A stretch of 64,000 nucleotides of DNA from Pomacea canaliculata (lineage: Eukaryota; Mollusca; Gastropoda; Architaenioglossa; Ampullariidae), in NCBI RefSeq assembly GCF_003073045.1, contig NC_037595.1, positions 10,842,074-10,906,073 of the forward strand, given 5' to 3'. This document shows, in pieces, positions 46,146-64,000 of this stretch (position 1 is the stretch's first letter; every line of letters starts with the position of its first letter). The notes under the pieces were generated by a model that saw only the letters and a program-made list of their open reading frames with translations, searched no databases and was not told the DNA's origin. Both the position numbers and the translations under genes were made by a program.

Positions 46146-46735
46146 GCCACGTAATCGATGTCCATAAAGTTAGCCAGTCTACAGACTCCTATAAGTGTAC
46201 AGGCTACATACTCACAAGAACAATAAAGTATTTTCAATGTGGTGAACGGTAGTCATTACATAGAGCTGTCTGAATGATGAAGAATTTACCTCGTATAAAT
46301 AGAAGATTCGTCTAATAAATGTAAACTTCTATGTTTGATATTGAAAATCAGTGATTGATGCTGCTTCAAGACAAGACGCGGTGTAAAACTATATTGTAAC
46401 TACTGAAGATGCATATATCTGTGCTAAGACAAAGTAAATAATATCATATCAAATTAGAAAAATAATTTTATAGAAAATTTTTTCCCGGAGACTTCTATTT
46501 ATAATCAGTAAATTGAAGGCAACCTCATATTTGAATGCCGTCGAAAGCACTGATGATCCCATTCTGTCTCGTCAGGCGCGTTGGTGTGCACGGCTTGGTG
46601 TATGTCCAAACTATTAATGTGTGATTAAGACAAAAGAAAAAAAAATTATTGTGTGTTGTCGGTGGCACGTGTTGCCAGAGTTGACTTTCCTTGAAAAAAG
46701 GTGGGAAAGGAGTGAAGGTAATTTTTTGAAACGTT

Positions 46736-47093
46736 CTTTAAGACAGTGGTTCTCAAAGTATTTCGGACCGCGGACCACTTTACTTAAGTAAAACATATGG
46801 CGGACCATCAAGGCCTAAAAATCAGTCGGTACTATGAATTTTAAATTTAAATTGCCGCATTCGTTTCATTACAATTCAAAACTAAATGTCCTTTTGTGAC
46901 AGTAGCATAGTAATAAGTTGACATAAAACTAGTTATACCTCGTTATTTGTGATTAAAATGTTAATGCGAGGAATGCATCATTTAAAACATAACTTTGCTG
47001 ACATATGACGACTGTCAGCCGCGAACCACCTGACTTATACCCACGGACCAATAGTGGTCCGCCGACCACACTTTGAGAACCACTGCTTTAAGG
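46736..47093. mobile_element. 342-bp hAT-type MITE with 8-bp target duplication
   Basis: The element at 46744-47085 begins cagtggttctcaaagt and ends with its inverted complement actttgagaaccactg. It is flanked by ctttaaga (46736-46743) and ctttaagg (47086-47093), an 8-bp duplication with one difference. The matching spacer positions near 41515 and 53195 are uninterrupted. It has no coding capacity. The CAGTGGTTCTCAA ends resemble Charlie-type hAT termini. Confidence 0.9.
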
Positions 47094-48300
47094 GACTGAG
47101 TTTATGGAGGTCACTGCTGAGATCACGTGGATACTTTACATTTCGTGAACCTGTACATGAGTTCGGGGTACAGCGATAGATGATGTATGCAATCATTCTC
47201 CTACATGGTCTTACCTGAGCGCTGTGCTGAGAGTGCCGTGCATTGTCGAACACTCAAGTCCTTTAGTGGGCAGTTGGAGTCTGTACTTATACAGTCTTAC
47301 AACTGCAGCTGATACCTGCTGAAGGTGCTTTACATACACCAGTACTTACGAAGGAACATTGAAGCATACCATCAGTGTGACTTTTTGTGAAGAGTGGCTG
47401 TATCCGAAACATATTTGTATCCGAAAGTGATGATTAGTTAATACAGGAGCTCTCCCGAGACGATGATTTACGGATTATCGAAAACGGGTGTGTGGTTAAT
47501 ACAGCAGAAACTGATGAACCGATGGTTACAGAGTTATCCAAGAGAGTGGATCGTCGGCGTGTTCGCATGAACTGTCGACTGGTGAATTATAAGCAAAAGA
47601 ACCAGGCGGGTGAACCGTTGATTCTGCGCTTCACCCAAAAATTATGAATTAATATATTGAAATCTAACAACAGCACTATGGTTCATAACTTGCATGCAGA
47701 GCAGCCTTACTATGGCGAGTTCAAGGAAGACTCTTATTTCAAAGCTACCTTTCTGTAGAGAAGATGTTGACGGCACTACCCTGTGGTAGTACAGGTGTTA
47801 ATGTCACTCCTCAAGGTATCGGTAATACTTCAAAGGTCTGTCGTCGTACATAGATATCCGCTGCATGCCGGGGAAACGTTTTAGAATATTATAATTATAC
47901 GTCCTAGAGAAACTCTACAAATTTTTCTGCGTCACGACGTGATGTCAAAATGTAGGCTGACGTCACACGTCACGTGTTTCCATTCTACATGTGCATGAAT
48001 GTTCCAGAGTTTTCTCCCTTATGTATTCATTCATCTACGAACAGAATTACAACCTCAGACTCTACTGTGGTAACAACAATGTTTCGACTTCGTGTGTGCA
48101 GCGTGTTAACTAGGTCAGGCCGTGCGGTCGGCAACACCAGAGAGGTACTACTGTACACAGAAGTGCAAAGAAAACAAACGAAAAGGAAAAAAGCCAAGGG
48201 TGACTGACATTCTAGATCTTTGTGACCAAAGTAGGGTTTTCAATTAAAAATGAATAAAAAAAACCTGATGAAGTGTTTTTTTCTAAAAATAACCTGCTGA

Positions 48301-48900
48301 TCCGCAGATAATCTAAATAACTATTTATATAATTATTCATACACGTATATACACAATACATGGCTGCAGATTACTAATTGCTAGCCTCACTTTAAAGACA
48401 TTAAAAACAGAAATAATTTGTGTTTATACTTTATAACCTGACATTAAATATTGTGTATAATGTAATATTTTAAGTGACATATAATGCAATATCTTACACA
48501 TTTAGGACAGAACAGAGAAAGTTTTAAAAAACCTGACCAGTTTTCTTTTCATAAATCCCTCCTTTTTTTCTTCTTTTTGGAAAACAAACAGCTGAATTAC
48601 CAACTCAAATGCACACAAACACACACTGCATTGTTTTCAACGATGTGATTTTTACATGTAGCTGTCTGTAATTAAAAAATACTAAAACTAACAGGGCTTC
48701 TGCTCAGGCTAAATTCTGTGGGTTCCCAGATTTTTTTCAGATTTTTAAGGGATATCTGTTCTTCGCCCTAATTTGAATGGGACCCCATTGACGAAAATTG
48801 AAGGGGTCCTCCGAACTTTTAATGCGTACTGTACGCAATTTTTTTCGTAAGCAGAAGCCCTGACTAAAATCATATATTCATTCACACTGTACCTGCAAAC
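48301..48900. repeat. Type-2 upstream repeat block (before SULT copy E)
   Basis: Matches 34981-35440 before copy C, except for the MITE at 48692-48862. Confidence 0.7.
48692..48862. mobile_element. ~171-bp MITE (copy 2), inverted relative to copy 1
   Basis: Has the same cagggcttctgct / agcagaagccctg ends and the same interior as the element at 40056-40230, read on the opposite strand. It is flanked by actaa on both sides, and the paralogous block before copy C (about 35385) is uninterrupted. Confidence 0.88.
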
Positions 48901-48904
48901 AATG

Positions 48905-49173
48905 ACTCATAAACAAAGTCACAACTGGGAGTGTGGCTCAGACTTCTTAAATCTTAATTGTTGAGGTTATAGCAAGGTGAACAGGAGTTCAAGGCGATGA
49001 AAGTTAATCAAGGTACAGGGTGTATACGACTGCTGTGCACGTAGCAGCTCAGTGTGCAGACCCGCCACCTCACAACTTGTCGACTACCCGGCGGTCCCGT
49101 TACTACAGGCAGAGTGCATGTTACTTTACCAGCGACACTTCTTCGTTTTACTCAAATCCCTTGTGTTAGTAAG
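48905..49173 (+). promoter_or_regulatory. Conserved 5' flank / 5' UTR of SULT copy E
   Basis: Same conserved ~265-base block ending in gtgttag|taag-ATG as before copies C, D and F. Confidence 0.45.
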
Positions 49174-52323
<3,150 letters not shown>

Positions 52324-52613
52324 TTAAATCAACACATTGCAAATCTTACTACCAGCAGATATAGTGTCTTTTATCAGACAATTCATTCTTTGTTCTTCTC
52401 GATATTCCAGACTTTGTCACTATTGTTTAAGTACTCATAAATGTCTGTAAGTCCCTACCCCATACTGATGATCTGTTTACTGTTGTTATAATGAGTAAAC
52501 AGGAAAACGACGCTCTTTCTCAATGACAATCAGAAAATCTAGATACCGACAGTAAACACGGTGTTTTAATCAGGACACTTAGCTATCGATAAATATTGTC
52601 TCCAAAAAGTAAT

Positions 52614-52619
52614 AATAAA
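52614..52619 (+). terminator. Candidate poly(A) signal of SULT copy E
   Basis: AATAAA about 290 bases after the stop, at the position conserved in the array. Confidence 0.5.
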
Positions 52620-53339
52620 GCTACGTTATGTCCATAAAGTTAGCCAGTCTAATTAGTGTACAGGCTACATACTCACAAGAACAATAAAGTATTGTCAATG
52701 TGGTGAACCATAGTCATTACATAGAGCTGTCTGAATGATGAAGAATTTACCTCGTATAAATAGAAGATTCGTCTAATAAATGTAAACCCTCTATGTTTGA
52801 TATGAAAATCAGTGATTGATGCTGCTTCAAGACGAGACGTGGTGTAAAACTATATTGTAACTACTGAAGATGCATATGTCTATGCTAAGACAAAGTCAAT
52901 AATATCAACCCAATTAGAAAAATAATTTTATAGATAATTTTTCGGGAAGACTCCTAGTTATAATCAGAAAATTGAATACAACCTTAAATTTTAATGCCGT
53001 CGAAAGCACTGATGATCCCATTCTGTCTCGTCAGACGCGTTGGTGTGCACGGCTTGGTGTATGTCCAAACTATGAATGTGTGATTAAGACAAAAGAACAA
53101 AAATTATTGTGTGTTGTCGGTGACACGTGTCGCCAGAGTTGACTTTCCTTCAAAAAAGGTGGGAAAGGAGTGAAGGTAGTTTTTTGCACGTTCTCTAAGG
53201 TACTGAGTTTATGGAGGTCACTGTTGATATCACGTGAGTACTTGACCCTTTCGTGAACCTGTACATGAGTTCGGGGTACAGCGATAGATGATGCATGCAC
53301 TCATTCTTCTACATGGTCTTACCTGAGCGCTGTGCTGGG

Positions 53340-54120
53340 AGTGCAGTGCATCGTCAAACACTCAAGTCATTTAGGGGGCAGTTGGAGTTTGTTTTGCAAA
53401 TATGTTAATGTGTTTTCGAAAAAACAAAATTGTATATTAGACAAATGTACAGCGAACATCTTGTCCTATTTAGATGCAGTAATAACTCTGAGACAGAAGT
53501 TGTCATTAATTTAGTTTTACTGCTTGCAAAAGCTTACCTGTCAATTAAACACTAAGGATGTAAAGATGTGCCCTCATATCCTTGTAAGCACCACGTGGCA
53601 GTTCTCCAAAGCTTATCTCTGCTCTCTAAACACTTCATCGGGAGGACGTGTCCTACATGTGTAGCTTGAGTGAGTCAGTCAGTCTTCATCACAGCTTAGA
53701 GTACATCTGCTCTTTAAGCAGCCACGACCTGTCAGGTGTAACACATGTTGTTCTTATTTTGACCTCCTGCCTGCTACTTACATTACTGGCAACAAGTCTT
53801 ATCGAATATCTACTACCGTTTTTCTTCCAGTTGTCTTTTGCTCTTCTTTCTCATTCTAAACTGGCTTTACACAATATTTCTTTATCTGCATGACTACATC
53901 ATAATTACAAATCTCAACATTCTTTAATAATAACATTAAAGTGGAGACTCATACACCACCATTAACTGCGCAAATTGCCATCATAAATTTCAAAACAAAT
54001 CGACCGGTGTTATTATGAAATTATTTTAATTAAATTTTCAATTTTAATTAAATAAAATTTTCGGTATATCATGAAATTAAAGTAAAAAAAAATTATATAT
54101 TCATTCACAATGTACTGCAA
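53340..54120. repeat. Type-1 upstream repeat block (before SULT copy F)
   Basis: Paralogous to 41660-42410 (before D) and 58580-59345 (before G). Confidence 0.7.
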
Positions 54121-54127
54121 ACCATGA

Positions 54128-54396
54128 CTCATAAACAAAGTCACAGCTGGGAGTGTGGCTCAAACTTCTTAAAATCTTAATTTTTGAGGGTATAGCGAGG
54201 TGAACAGGAGTTCAAAGCGATGACAGTTAATCAAGGTACAGGGTTTATACAACTGTCGTGCACGTAGCAGCTCAGTGTGCAGACCCGCCACCTCACAACT
54301 TGTCGACTACGTGGCGGTCCCGTTACTACAGGCAGAGTACATGTTACTTTACCAGCGACACTTCTACGTTTTACTCAAATCCCTTGTGTTAGTAAG
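54128..54396 (+). promoter_or_regulatory. Conserved 5' flank / 5' UTR of SULT copy F
   Basis: Same conserved block as before copies C, D and E, ending gtgttag|taag-ATG. Confidence 0.45.
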
Positions 54397-57491
<3,095 letters not shown>

Positions 57492-57776
57492 TAAATCAAC
57501 ACATTGCAAATCTTACTACCAGCAGATAGTGTCTTTTATCAGACAATTCATTCTTTGTTCTTCTCGATATTCCAGACTTTGTCACTATTGTTTCAGTACT
57601 CATAAATGTCTGTAAATCCCTACCCCATACAGATGATCTGTCTACTGTTGTTATAATGAGTAAACAGGAAAACGACGCTCTTTCTCAATGACAATCAGAT
57701 ACTCTATATACCTACAGGAAACACGGTGTTTTAATCAGGACACAGCTATCGATAAATATTGTCTTCAAAAAGTAAT

Positions 57777-57782
57777 AATAAA
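57777..57782 (+). terminator. Candidate poly(A) signal of SULT copy F
   Basis: AATAAA about 290 bases after the usual stop position, conserved in the array. Confidence 0.45.
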
Positions 57783-58579
57783 GCTACGTAATGTCCATAA
57801 AGTTAACCTGTCTAATTAGTGTACAGGCTACATATTCACATGAATGCGTACACAAGAACAATAAAGTATTGTCAATGTGGTGAACGATAGTCATTACATA
57901 GAGCTGTCTGAATGATGAAGAATTTAACTCGTATAAATAGAAGATTCGTCTAATACATGTAAAGCCTCTATGTTTGATATGAAAATCAGTGATTGATGCA
58001 GCTAACCCAAGACGAGACGTGGTGTAAAACTATATTGTAACTACTGAAGATGCATACATCTATTCTAAAAGAAAGTAAATAGTATCAACCAATTAGAAAA
58101 ATAATTTATATAGATTTTTCGGGAAAGACTTCTATTTATAATCAGAAAATTGAATCAACCTTATATTTGTATGCCGTCGAAAGCACTGACATGCATCCCA
58201 TTCTGTCTCGTCAGGCGTGTTGGTGTGCACGGCTTGTGGTGCACGGCTTGGTGTATGTCCAAACTATTAAATGTGTGATGAAGACAAACTAGAAAAAAAA
58301 TGTATTGTGTGTTGTCAGTGGCCACGTGTCGCCAGAGTTGACTTTCCTTGAAAAAAGGTGGGACAGGAGTGAAGGTAGTTTTGCACGTTCTGATTTCTAC
58401 AATTCTCTAATGCACTGAGTTTATCAGCATGGAGTCACTGCTGAGATCACTGGCGCCGTGCAGGTACTTGACCCTTTCGTGAACCTCGTACATGAGTTTC
58501 GGGTACAGCGATAGATGATGCATGCACTCATTCTTCTACATGTCCCTACCTGAGCACTGTGCTGGGAGTGCAAATAGTG

Positions 58580-59345
58580 CATCGCAAACACTCAAGTCCA
58601 TTAGTGGGGCATAGCTGGAGTTTGTTTTGCAAAATATGTTCATTGTTTTCGAAAACACGGCCAAAATTGTATATACCAAATGTACAGTGAACATCTTTCC
58701 TATTTAGATGCAGAAATAACTCTGAGACAGAAGTTGTCATTAGTTTTACTGTTTCTTTTTTCTTTGAGCAAAAGCTTACTGTCAATTACAACACTAAGGA
58801 TGTAAAGTTGTGCCCTCATATCTTGTAACAACACGTGGCAGTTAAATTCCAAAGCTTATCTCTGCTTCTCTAAACACGCCTTAGATCGGGAGGAGTTTCC
58901 TACATGTGTAGCTTGAGTGAGTCAGTCCAGATCCTCCATCACAGCTTAGAGTACATCTGCTCTTTAAGCAGCCACGACCTGTCAAGTGTAACACATTGTT
59001 CGTTTTTGACCTCCTGCCTTGCTACTTACATTACTGCAACAAGTCTTATCGAAGATCTACTACCGTTTTTTCTTCCAGTTGTCTTTTGCTCTTTGTTTTC
59101 ATTCCAAACTGGCTTAACACAATATTTTTATCTGCATGACTCACCATAATTACAAATTCCAACCATTCTTTAATAATAACAATTAAAGTGAGACTCATAC
59201 ACCATTAACTGCGCAAATTCCCGTCAGAAATTTCACAGCAAATGGACCGGTATTTTTATGAAATTATTTTAATTAAATTTCCTGTATATAATGAAATTAA
59301 AGTGTAAAAAAAATCATATATTCATTCACACTGTACCTGCAAACA
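58580..59345. repeat. Type-1 upstream repeat block (before SULT copy G)
   Basis: Paralogous to the blocks before copies D and F, with many small indels. Confidence 0.65.
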
Positions 59346-59349
59346 ATGA

Positions 59350-59615
59350 CTCATAAACAAAGTCACAGCTGTGAGTGTGGCTCGGACTTCTTAAAATCTT
59401 AATTTTTGAGGTTATAGCGAGGTGAACAGGAGTTCAAAGTGATGACAGTTAATCAAGGTACACGGGTTTATACGACTGCTTGCACGTAGCAGCTCAGTGT
59501 GCAGACCTGCCACCTCACACTTGTCGACTACCCGCGCGGTCCCGTTACTACAGGCAGAGTACATGTTACTTTACCACGACACTTCTTCGTTTACTTAAAT
59601 CCCTTGTGTTAGTAC
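59350..59615 (+). promoter_or_regulatory. 5' flank of SULT copy G
   Basis: Same block as upstream of copies C to F, but with several single-base losses and gains. Confidence 0.4.
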
Positions 59616-61837
59616 ATGGAAGAGTGTGCATCAAGTATAAATCGGCACGATCGGAGGTTTTGGCGAGGACATAACGGCTCCACCATAATAGAAAAATCAG
59701 AGTCTCGCGGACCGCTTGAGTTTCATCAAACTTTGAACTTAGAACTGACGACGTCATTACTTGCGGTTACATAGGTCAGGTAGAGCATCAACGAGCTCCC
59801 TACTTAAATTTTTACACTCCAGTTTCTTTATTCATAGTTGGACATAGTTATATATTCAAATAAGTGTTTACTATTTCTGTGTCATTCAATAAACGAAAAA
59901 GTGCGTACGCCACGTGTGTAGTGTCTTAAACTTAAGTACGAAATAAATCCAACCAGAACTTCTTGTCGTACAGTGAGACCATAAAGGTAGTGAGGGTCAA
60001 CTTTGTAGAGAGTAATTTGTTGAGCAATAAATAGATTTTGATCATAACAGAGTATATGCTGTGGCAAACTAGAAGTGAGAAGTCTTTCTTAAAATGCATT
60101 TTAATCAAGGTGTCCCACGTTGTTAATCCCGATTTTTCTCGAAAATGGCAAAATTCAACACGTGTGTGTTACGTAACCTGAGGGAGCCCCCATCATACTA
60201 CTAATCATAATTTCGTGACTTTTTATGACTAAAATAAATATTAATCAATCATCCAGTTTAGACAAAAAGTTAAAAGCAAACATATCCTTTAGTTAATCTG
60301 ATGTCATCCATGGGAATTGATTAAATAACGACTCCTCTATGATGAGGAGAAGAAAGGACCTGAGTGCATTGTCTCTTTCTTTCCGAGAAATGTTTTCAGT
60401 ATTGTGGACTGTCAACAGAATTGTAACATGCCTCTCTGCAAATTAAAGCACACATATAAAACACGCTTAATCGCTCATTTTTTAGAGCAAAAAAAAAAAA
60501 AAGGAATCTTACCTTTACAAGATCTTAAATTAACTTCGATATATTATTAATTAACAACAAAATCTAAATTTCAGAGTTCAGGTGTATAATTTGTGGCGGC
60601 AGGTTCACACATTACTCTATTTGTGAAGTAACAACTGGCTTCATCAGATGATACATGTTGCTGGGAACGCTGGACCAGCCTCCTTGTTGGATCGGATTCT
60701 AACGTGACCCTGGAGTTAGCCACAGACACGACAAAGTCTCCACTTCAACCTCGCGCTTTTTTCCACGCACCTTCCATTCAGGACCTGCAAAGGTCGAACT
60801 GAAAGAAGGTTAAGGTGTGCAACAATTTCACGCGGACCTCAGGATTCTTCGTGCTTTGGTATTGTCTTTTAGAAAATACTCCTCTCCGCCAATATAATCC
60901 ACCGTGGCGAGTTTTTTATCTACTTATGCTAGAATCGATGGCGGTGAGTCACGCATTCGTTATTAAGACGAAATGAAAACAAGAATATCATCCTCCTGGT
61001 TATAAAGTTGTATCAGAAATTTTTTCAAGTACGTAGGTGATTTGATAAGATAAATCAAGTAGAAGTAACTTTTCTTTTACAATAAACGGTTGAAAGAATA
61101 CGTTAAGTTTTCTAGTTTCTTGGGGGGTTTTTTTGTTTTTTGTTGTGTTGTGTTTTTTGTTTCACGTTTTGATACAGTTGAGAGTTTTCATAAAAAAGAA
61201 GAGAATATAGTTTACTTGCTGGATGTGTCTCACAAAAACATAAAAAGGTTTTATCAATATTTATATTTTTTAATAAATTGTAAAAATTCTGTTGATCTTT
61301 AGTGTCATATGGAGACGCCTTTGACCACGTGAACAAGCTGGGATGAATGCGATCGATCATCCTGGCATCCATTTGTACTGTGTGACGTATGGAGAGTTGA
61401 CACAGATAAGATCATCAGTGTCTTATCCTCGTTTACCGACTAACACAGGGTTACTGAAATCGAAATCTCACACAGGCACTGGTTTGTTGTCCTAGTCCAA
61501 TAATGGTCATTTTGTGCGAATATAAGTAAATAACTAAAGTTTAGTTAAATTAAGTCTTAATTGACTGTTGGCTGTTTCTGTGGTTTTATTGCTAGCTAGG
61601 CTGCTGGACTGTTGATCGACTCGTTTTTCCTGGGTCTTTTGATTGTCTGTTGTTTATGTGTATTTCTGTTTTAATTTTCTGGTATTACGTTCAGAATGCT
61701 GTTGCTCAGCTGGAAATATTGACCAGTTTCTAGAGACAAACAGAGGAAGACCTTTGCCAGACGGTGTTGAGAATGCACATACAACATGGTCAATCTGCGA
61801 CTTAGCACGAGATACTCAAATCTGATTGGACCTGATT
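59616..61837 (+). pseudogene. Sulfotransferase copy G, disrupted and cut by an assembly gap
   Basis: Homologous segments of exon 1 (about 59616-59779), exon 2 (about 60629-60943), exon 3 (about 61303-61405) and the start of exon 4 (61695-61837) are in order and spaced as in copy D. Each has several small indels against the intact copies, so no frame is open, and the donor of exon 1 reads aggtagagc. Exon 5 would lie in the N gap. Intron 3 is much shorter than in C to F. The density of indels in exons and introns alike suggests unpolished sequence rather than slow pseudogene decay, so this may be an intact gene in the organism. Confidence 0.75.
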
Positions 61838-61937
61838 NNNNNNNNNNNNNNNNNNNNNNNNNNNNNNNNNNNNNNNNNNNNNNNNNNNNNNNNNNNNNNN
61901 NNNNNNNNNNNNNNNNNNNNNNNNNNNNNNNNNNNNN
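61838..61937. other. Assembly gap (100 N)
   Basis: Exactly 100 N, the usual placeholder for a gap of unknown size. It joins SULT copy G to a duplicate of the BIR gene 5 region, so adjacency across it is not proven. Confidence 0.99.
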
Positions 61938-63999
61938 CAAACCTGCTAGTCTGCATGACACTTAACTATTTGTTTTTTAATGGTGTGTGATGTCATGAAG
62001 GTGTTGAATCTTATTATTAGAGAATTCTGTATTTATGATCGGTATTTTTAACACTCAAAATCTTATTCACATTTAAAGAGTCACTTGAGTATGTTTATTC
62101 GAAGAGTGTTTCTCTTCTCTCAAGGAACGACTTGAGGAAAGCAGACAAACAGCTGTCTGCCCATCCTGGACAATCCGACAAGAGACAACTTTACATGGGA
62201 ACACAGTCTTGGTCCCTTACTCCCTGGTTTTCTTACTACTTACTCTCACAAAATGAACCATTCTGGATTCAAAACTTCAAATGAGACTCACATAATTTGT
62301 TGTATACTGTTATCGGAGTAATTTTGAAACAGATAGTTCTTATTTTGTAAATTATTAGACATGCGAACTGCAGACAGCAACCGGTCGTACAAATTTATTG
62401 TCGTGGACTGGAATAAATTCTGAAGTGGACTGTGTCACGTGGTCTCTGTTCTACATTGACCACAGTGCTAAGCACTGAACTGTGAAGAAACTTGTGGTTG
62501 ATTCATAGGAGCAGGTGTTTGACAGTCTTCTCCCAGTCCAGCACCAGAAACATGCCTCAAGAAACAAAAGTACCCGTAATCTGCATCTCGCCACTTCCGG
62601 CAAAATGAACAACGCAGCCATGCAGACGGTAAAAGTTTCGGCGATCCCTCGTGGTCAAAACCGCTCGTTGTCTTTAAGCTTAGCTAAGGAAGCTTCCTAC
62701 TACACAGGAAAGGATGGTGAGGTCAGGTGCTTCAAGTGCGGCTTGCAGCTCGATGGACGACAGGACAGGATCCTAGAGGTCAGAGCTGCCCACAGGGCGA
62801 GGGCGCCAGGATGTCCTTTTAGGGACGAAAGCCTCTGTGGACCCTGCAACATCCCGCTTCCAGTGTACAGTCTAAGTGTTTCAAGCCGCCCACGCCATCC
62901 TCAAAAGCTTACTTGGGTATATTTTATTCTAGGCTTATCTTGGTCAAACATGAAACTTTTAAAATGTTTTAATGTGTTAGTAGCTTTTTTCTAGCTTGGC
63001 TGTTCACTTGTTTCATCTACTTTGTTGTTTCTTTTTATCTTTCTTTCTTCCTCAATGAAAGCAAGTTACTTATGTTCTTTTTACTGGTAGGAGGAGCTGG
63101 AGTTCCAGACACCAGCATGTCGGGTGCCAACGACAACGACGTGAATAACTTTACCCATGAATTCAACGTGAGAAGACGACATTCCATGGGACGGAACTCG
63201 CCCCTATTTCCGTCCTTTCAGCCAGGGTCATAGGTCACCAATCATTCCACAATTTTCAGCCCTGTTCCCCTGGCGGTATCCATAGAGGATTCGTTCAGCT
63301 GGATTTTTTTTTCACTGGTAGTGTATTGTGAAACTATCTTTTCTACAACTGAATCTAAGACTTAATATCTAGTTTATTTAAGATTATTTGTTCCATATTT
63401 TATTCTACTCTTTATTGTTTTTGGTTTTTTTAATTGATTTTTTTCGCTTATGTCATTGTTGCTTGTGTTTTACTTGGTTTTGTTATTGCTTTTGATGTGT
63501 GTTTTTTTTTAATTTTTAATTTGTGATGTATTTGGTTTAGCAGTGGTCTAAGATTTTAATTTTTTTAACACTGTAATGGGCAAAAATGTGTGCATGTGTG
63601 TGAGATAGAAAAAAGAGAAAGAAAGAGGGAGAGAGAGAGTGAAAGAGAAAAAAAGGTCAACTTAGAGAACTGTAGCTAAATTTCCACTATGGAAGGTCAA
63701 TTTTGAAGCATACTTCGCTTTGAGAACTATATCTCTCTATCCAACACAGGAGTGACAGACACAGTCATCTGCTACTACTGTGGACTCACCTTGTGTAACT
63801 GGCAGACGGGGGACGATTCACGCATTGCCCATGCGCGCCTGCCAGCCTGGCTGTGACTACTTCCGGATCAGGCCGGCCCGAGTTTGGTGCGTGCATGTCA
63901 GCGAGAGCTGCGGACCGTCGCCTCGACTGACCCTGGTACAGTTATCTCCACCTCACTCTGGTTCTGATAAAAACGATTCTGTAATCATACTATGGACTA
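61938..63999 (+). repeat. Duplicate of the 23.45-25.48 kb segment (BIR gene 5 and flank)
   Basis: From the gap to the window end the sequence follows 23455-25480 colinearly, including introns, in the same orientation. It differs by many one-base indels and by real block differences, such as ~60 extra bases at about 62275-62338 in the 5' flank. Confidence 0.85.
62552..63930 (+). pseudogene. Second copy of the two-BIR gene (BIR gene 5 duplicate), frameshifted
   Basis: Homologous exons lie at 62552-62916, 63091-63317 and 63750-63930 with the same splice sites as the 24025-25389 gene. As written it cannot be read through. An extra A in exon 1 (acaaaagtac against acaaagtac) shifts the frame within ten codons, further indels follow, and exon 3 has an extra C (cgcctgccagcc) and losses near its end. 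BIR1 parts (YYTGKDGEVRCFKC, AAHRARAPGCPF) and BIR2 parts (VICYYCGL, NWQTGDD) are recognisable in separate frames. It may be a pseudogene, an alternative haplotype placed in tandem, or a real paralogue with uncorrected read errors. Confidence 0.75.
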
Positions 64000-64000
64000 C

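Larger units (their letters stand above)
45849..48900. other. Spacer between SULT copies D and E
   Basis: Up to about 47281 it follows the common spacer of the array, interrupted by a 342-bp MITE. It then switches to unrelated sequence and, from about 48301, to the type-2 upstream block. Unique sequence at 47282-48300 contains TGACGTCA at 47958-47965 next to a CACGTG. No coding sequence is recognised. Confidence 0.55.
52324..54127. other. Spacer between SULT copies E and F
   Basis: Common array spacer without the MITE seen in the D-E interval. It ends in the type-1 upstream block (about 53340-54120). No coding sequence is recognised. Confidence 0.6.
57495..59349. other. Spacer between SULT copies F and G
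   Basis: Common array spacer ending in the type-1 upstream block. From about 58.2 kb it shows many one- to few-base insertions and deletions against the other spacers. No coding sequence is recognised. Confidence 0.55.

Overview
The window is eukaryotic genomic DNA. Genes are split by GT-AG introns, AT-rich spacers carry microsatellites and DNA-transposon remnants, and no bacterial-style operons are visible. The combination of many small BIR (baculoviral IAP repeat) genes without RING domains and a tandem array of cytosolic sulfotransferase genes looks like a mollusc, most likely a gastropod. That taxonomic call is inference from family resemblance only. All recognisable genes lie on the + strand.

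Region 1 (1 to about 25.4 kb) is a cluster of five BIR-domain genes: a 3' fragment at 3-1542, a small single-BIR gene ending at 7899, a two-BIR gene at 10927-13011, a large gene ending at 20425 with an unrecognised N-terminal region, one BIR and a long acidic tail, and a second two-BIR gene at 24025-25389. In four of the five, the C-terminal BIR is cut by a phase-1 intron at the same place, directly after the Gly of the F-[FY]-[YF]-x-G motif. The N-terminal BIRs and the BIR of the large gene are not cut.

Region 2 (about 27.9 to 61.8 kb) is a tandem array of seven cytosolic sulfotransferase (SULT, Sulfotransfer_1) copies, called A to G here. The full model has five coding exons with phases 1-1-0-1 and 882 coding bases including the stop (293 aa). 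A, C, D and E are intact. B has lost exons 3 and 5 and looks like a recombinant. F has a frameshift at the start of exon 5. G is riddled with small indels and runs into a 100-N gap at 61838-61937. The catalytic His, the 3'-phosphate-binding Arg/Ser, the GDWKN motif and the KxxxTVxxxE dimer motif are kept, but the usually invariant PAPS loop is altered and variable. The predicted acceptor-binding stretch varies strongly between copies. Insertions that post-date the duplications are visible against empty sites in sister copies: a 1.22-kb hAT element with an 8-bp target duplication in intron 1 of C, two copies of a ~175-bp MITE and a 342-bp MITE.

Region 3 (61.9 to 64 kb) is a second copy of the 24-25.4 kb BIR gene, including its introns and 5' flank, but full of frameshifts. 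The indel density of roughly 58.2-64 kb on both sides of the gap suggests poorly polished assembly, so pseudogene calls there are provisional.

By family knowledge, BIR proteins act in apoptosis and innate-immune signalling and SULTs in sulfonation of small hydroxyl compounds. No functional link between the two families can be read from the sequence. The shared theme is lineage-specific tandem expansion.
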